In this document: positions 7,334 through 7,579 of the stretch, piece after piece
Layout: each line of letters starts with the position of its first letter
Numbering within the stretch: position 1 is the first letter of the stretch
NCBI GenBank assembly: GCA_021826565.1
Contig: JAKAZJ010000076.1
Span: 1-7,579 of the forward strand
Length of the DNA: 7,579 nucleotides
Direction of reading: 5' to 3'
Source of the DNA: Pseudomonadota bacterium
GTDB taxonomy: Bacteria > Pseudomonadota > Alphaproteobacteria > Acetobacterales > Acetobacteraceae
The notes under the pieces: model-generated
Told to the model about the DNA's origin: nothing
Seen by the model: the letters and a program-made list of their open reading frames with translations, nothing else
The model's database searches: none
Program-made: the position numbers and the translations under genes

Positions 7334-7579
7334 ATGAGCACCACCACCCGCCGCCCCGTCCGCGCCTTGCCGCCGCTGATGACCTTGACGGATGCCGCCG
7401 CCGATCGCCTGCGCGGCCTGTATGCCCGCGGCGAGCAGGGCAAACTGCTGCGCATCGGCGTCAACACCAAGGGCTGTTCCGGCCTGTCCTATGACATGTC
7501 CTGGACCGAGACGCCCGGCCCGGGCGATGAGGTCGTGTCCGACAAGGGGCTGACCGTCCTGATCGATCGCCGCGCCAGC
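7334..7579 (+). CDS. sufA: A-type Fe-S carrier SufA (3' end outside window)
   Basis: Eighty-two codons are visible before the window ends in frame. After a basic N-terminal stretch the protein reads L-T-D-A-A-A-D-R-L-R, then L-L-R-I-G-V-N-T-K-G-C-S-G-L-S-Y-D-M, the signature region of the IscA/SufA/HesB carriers, with the first of three conserved cysteines at C48 (E. coli SufA C50). The C-terminal C-G-C motif should lie just past the edge. These proteins accept clusters from the SufBCD scaffold and deliver them to apo-proteins. The G-C-S-G-L-S-Y form resembles the ISCA1-like branch. The gene starts 23 bases after the sufT-like stop, with CGGA (7323-7326) 7 bases before the ATG. The symbol is by operon context; iscA-type naming is possible. 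Confidence 0.9.
   Translation, partial: MSTTTRRPVRALPPLMTLTDAAADRLRGLYARGEQGKLLRIGVNTKGCSGLSYDMSWTETPGPGDEVVSDKGLTVLIDRRAS

Overview
This window is a GC-rich stretch from what is probably an alphaproteobacterium, most likely Rhodospirillales/Acetobacteraceae. That placement is an inference. It rests on the base composition, on the gene order (Rrf2 regulator, sufB, sufC, sufD, sufS, sufU, sufT-like, sufA), and on an ATGGCCGGG...CCCGGCCAT dispersed palindrome of a kind familiar from that class. All supported genes are on the + strand.

Layout. Bases 1-1010 hold the 3' part of a gene open at the left edge. It has a single membrane segment, a very long Pro/Ala/Lys-Pro-Ala-Val-rich periplasmic linker with tandem repeats, and a C-terminal domain resembling that of RodZ (DUF4115), the cytoskeletal cell-shape protein. 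Bases 1011-1176 are a non-coding gap that probably carries the suf promoter and operator. From 1177 to the right edge runs one SUF iron-sulfur cluster assembly operon: an Rrf2-family regulator (1177-1635), sufB (1648-3120), sufC (3120-3860), sufD (3857-5104), sufS (5101-6339), sufU (6482-6955), a SufT-like DUF59/MIP18 gene (6948-7310), and the first 82 codons of sufA (7334 onward, cut by the window end).

How the genes work together. SufS removes sulfur from cysteine as a persulfide, and SufU accepts it. The SufB-SufC-SufD ATPase scaffold builds the cluster. SufT-like and SufA assist maturation and carry clusters to target proteins. The Rrf2 protein, with three conserved cysteines, probably senses cluster status and controls the operon. 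Adjacent genes overlap by 1-8 bases or sit 12-23 bases apart, which implies translational coupling. The one exception is the 142-base sufS-sufU gap, which is filled by a large REP-like inverted repeat.

The window is essentially a well-understood system. I see no clearly new system. The points worth a second look are: the SufU-type (rather than SufE-type) sulfur relay with a matching His in SufS; an extra CxxC pair in SufU; the regulator's C-x7-C-x5-C spacing without the IscR histidine; the palindromic repeat splitting the operon; a short inverted repeat just upstream of the regulator; and the repeat-rich linker of the RodZ-like protein.
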